Assembly (NCBI GenBank): GCA_002383375.1
Contig: DFYR01000053.1
Location: forward strand, 1,633-25,726
DNA: 24,094 bases
Reading direction: 5' to 3'
DNA from: Spirochaetaceae bacterium UBA4077
GTDB taxonomy: Bacteria; Spirochaetota; Spirochaetia; Treponematales; Rectinemataceae
The notes below the pieces were generated by a model. It was not told where the DNA came from, searched no databases, and saw only the letters and a program-made list of their open reading frames with translations. Position 1 is the stretch's first letter; every line of letters starts with the position of its first letter. This document shows positions 22,857-24,094 of the stretch, one piece after another. A program made the translations under genes and the position numbers.

Positions 22857-24087
22857 CTATAGCCGCATGAGCGATTTTTCATCCCTTAACCTGGAAGCGC
22901 CTGTCGCTGGGGCATTCGAGCGCCTGGGCTTTTCCTCGCCAACCCAGATCCAAAGACTGGCCGTACCGAAGGCCTTGAAAAAGCGTGACCTCTTCCTGCA
23001 GTCCGAAACAGGGACAGGGAAGACCCTCGCCTACCTTGCACCCAGCGTTTCGGCTGTATACAACCTCGATCCGAGCCGAGGCCCCCTCATCCTCATTCTC
23101 TGTCCCACCCAGGAACTCTGCATCCAGGTTGCCCACCATGCTGAACTCCTCTGCGAAGCCGCAGGCCTTAGGTTGGGAGTGGTCTCTCTTCTAGGCGGCA
23201 GTCCCCTCTCCCGCCAAGAGTCGGCGCTCAAGAAAAAACCCCATATCGTAGTGGGGACTCCGGGCAGAACCGCCGATCTGGGCAGGGCCGGCATGCTCCG
23301 TCTTGATAGGCTCGAATTCCTTGTCCTGGACGAGGGGGACAGGCTCTTTTCCGGCGAATACAGGGAGCAGGTGCTCTGGATTCTTGGACAAAGCTCTCCC
23401 AAGGTATGCAAGATACTCGCATCGGCGACAATATCCACCTCTACCAAGCGGCTGGCATCAAGGTTCATGAAGGATCCAATTTCCATCGACCTGAAGGACG
23501 AGGGAGTACTGTCGAGAGATATAGAACACTGGGTTTTCTATGTGGAACACAGAAAACGCCTTGATTTCCTGCGAAAGCTGGACAGAGCATTGAAGCCCGA
23601 AAAATGCCTCCTCTTCGCAAGCTCGGGCGAGCGGGTCAGACGCGCCGAGGAAAGACTCAAAACATCAGGCGTATCGGTCCAGTCAATCTTGGCCAGGGAG
23701 GAAAAGGAACAGCGCAGAGTGGCGATCGAGCGTTTCCAGCAGGGAGGTTTGCAATACCTGGCTACAACAGACTTGAGCGCCAGAGGCCTGGATATTCCCG
23801 GCATCTCTCATGTGATAAGCCTGGACTTTCCGGAAGAATCCAGCTGGTACGTGCACAGGGCAGGCCGCACGGGCCGGGCGGGCAAGCCGGGGATCTCCAT
23901 CATACTGGCAGACGCCCTTGACCTACGAAGGGCTTCAAAGCTGGCGGTGGATAGGGGATTTGTCTTCAGGACAAAAAGCCTGGAAGAGGGCAAGATCCTG
24001 GAACCCCCTGTGGATGAGTTCTTTGAGCAGGTTGAGAAGGGGGAAGAAGAAAAGCAGGCCTACAGGAACAGGAAATCCCGGTCTTAG
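22849..24087 (+). CDS. DEAD-box-family ATP-dependent RNA helicase
   Basis: An RNA helicase of superfamily 2 with nearly all motifs: Q motif FSSPTQIQ (28-35), Walker A SETGTGKT (52-59), PTQEL (86-90), VGTPGR (135-140), SAT (192-194), LLFASS, TTDLSARGLDIPG and HRAGRTGRAG. Motif II reads DEGD (161-164) instead of DEAD; the metal-binding Asp-Glu pair is kept. It may act in ribosome assembly or RNA turnover; the exact class is open. The 412 residues include only a short tail, so no dsRNA-binding or RbpA domain is present. AAGGG lies 6 bases before the ATG at 22849; an ATG at 22867 lacks a site. The gene is complete and ends 7 bases before the window edge. Confidence 0.92.
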   Translation: MCNYSRMSDFSSLNLEAPVAGAFERLGFSSPTQIQRLAVPKALKKRDLFLQSETGTGKTLAYLAPSVSAVYNLDPSRGPLILILCPTQELCIQVAHHAELLCEAAGLRLGVVSLLGGSPLSRQESALKKKPHIVVGTPGRTADLGRAGMLRLDRLEFLVLDEGDRLFSGEYREQVLWILGQSSPKVCKILASATISTSTKRLASRFMKDPISIDLKDEGVLSRDIEHWVFYVEHRKRLDFLRKLDRALKPEKCLLFASSGERVRRAEERLKTSGVSVQSILAREEKEQRRVAIERFQQGGLQYLATTDLSARGLDIPGISHVISLDFPEESSWYVHRAGRTGRAGKPGISIILADALDLRRASKLAVDRGFVFRTKSLEEGKILEPPVDEFFEQVEKGEEEKQAYRNRKSRS

Positions 24088-24094
24088 TCAGGCT

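Overview
The window is 24,094 bases of a GC-rich, gene-dense bacterial chromosome with 18 protein-coding genes on both strands. I see no tRNA, rRNA, insertion sequence, phage gene or CRISPR array. The best guess for the organism is an anaerobic spirochaete (Treponema/Spirochaeta-like). This rests on overall protein character: a MurD with GSKGKS and NDSAATIP motifs, a TM2 protein with a winged-helix-like tail, a membrane protein with an acidic linker and degenerate GGDEF domain, and a cluster-less MutY-like glycosylase. It is an inference, not a taxonomic proof.

Layout. Positions 46-594 (-) hold a TM2-domain membrane protein. Positions 771-3450 (+) hold asparaginyl-tRNA synthetase followed by a secreted D-Ala-D-Ala carboxypeptidase. 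A LysR regulator (3425-4291, -) converges on the carboxypeptidase gene and diverges from an aldehyde dehydrogenase (4400-5857, +) across a very AT-rich spacer with two overlapping dyads. From 12610 down to 5878 everything is on the minus strand. First come a 750-residue multi-cluster iron-sulfur flavoprotein and a DAO-type FAD oxidoreductase, overlapping by 4 bases. An Rrf2/IscR-like regulator, a NifS/IscS desulfurase, a NifU-like scaffold with a BFD domain, and a MutY-like glycosylase follow. From 12748 to 19135 (+) lies a complete Liv-type amino-acid ABC transporter: binding lipoprotein, LivH, a LivM-LivG fusion and LivF. murD follows directly. A MEMO-family gene (-) converges on murD. Next come a membrane-anchored degenerate GGDEF protein (+), RNase Z (-), and a DEAD-box helicase (+) that ends at the window edge.

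How the parts may work together. The two oxidoreductase genes resemble the subunits of HcnABC, sarcosine-oxidase and D-hydroxyproline-dehydrogenase type amine dehydrogenases. They diverge from the Liv transporter across 137 bases, so a plausible reading is one catabolic unit: import of an amino acid or amine, then FAD-dependent oxidation with electrons leaving through several iron-sulfur clusters. The cluster-assembly operon lies directly downstream on the same strand and could supply that demand.

The most unusual features are: the domain content of the 750-residue protein; three in-frame tandem repeats of different period (15, 27 and 12 bases), each in a loop or linker of a different protein; a MutY-like protein lacking its iron-sulfur ligands and the catalytic Asp; paired dyads around the Rrf2 promoter; and an RNase Z promoter placed so that the transcript may be leaderless.
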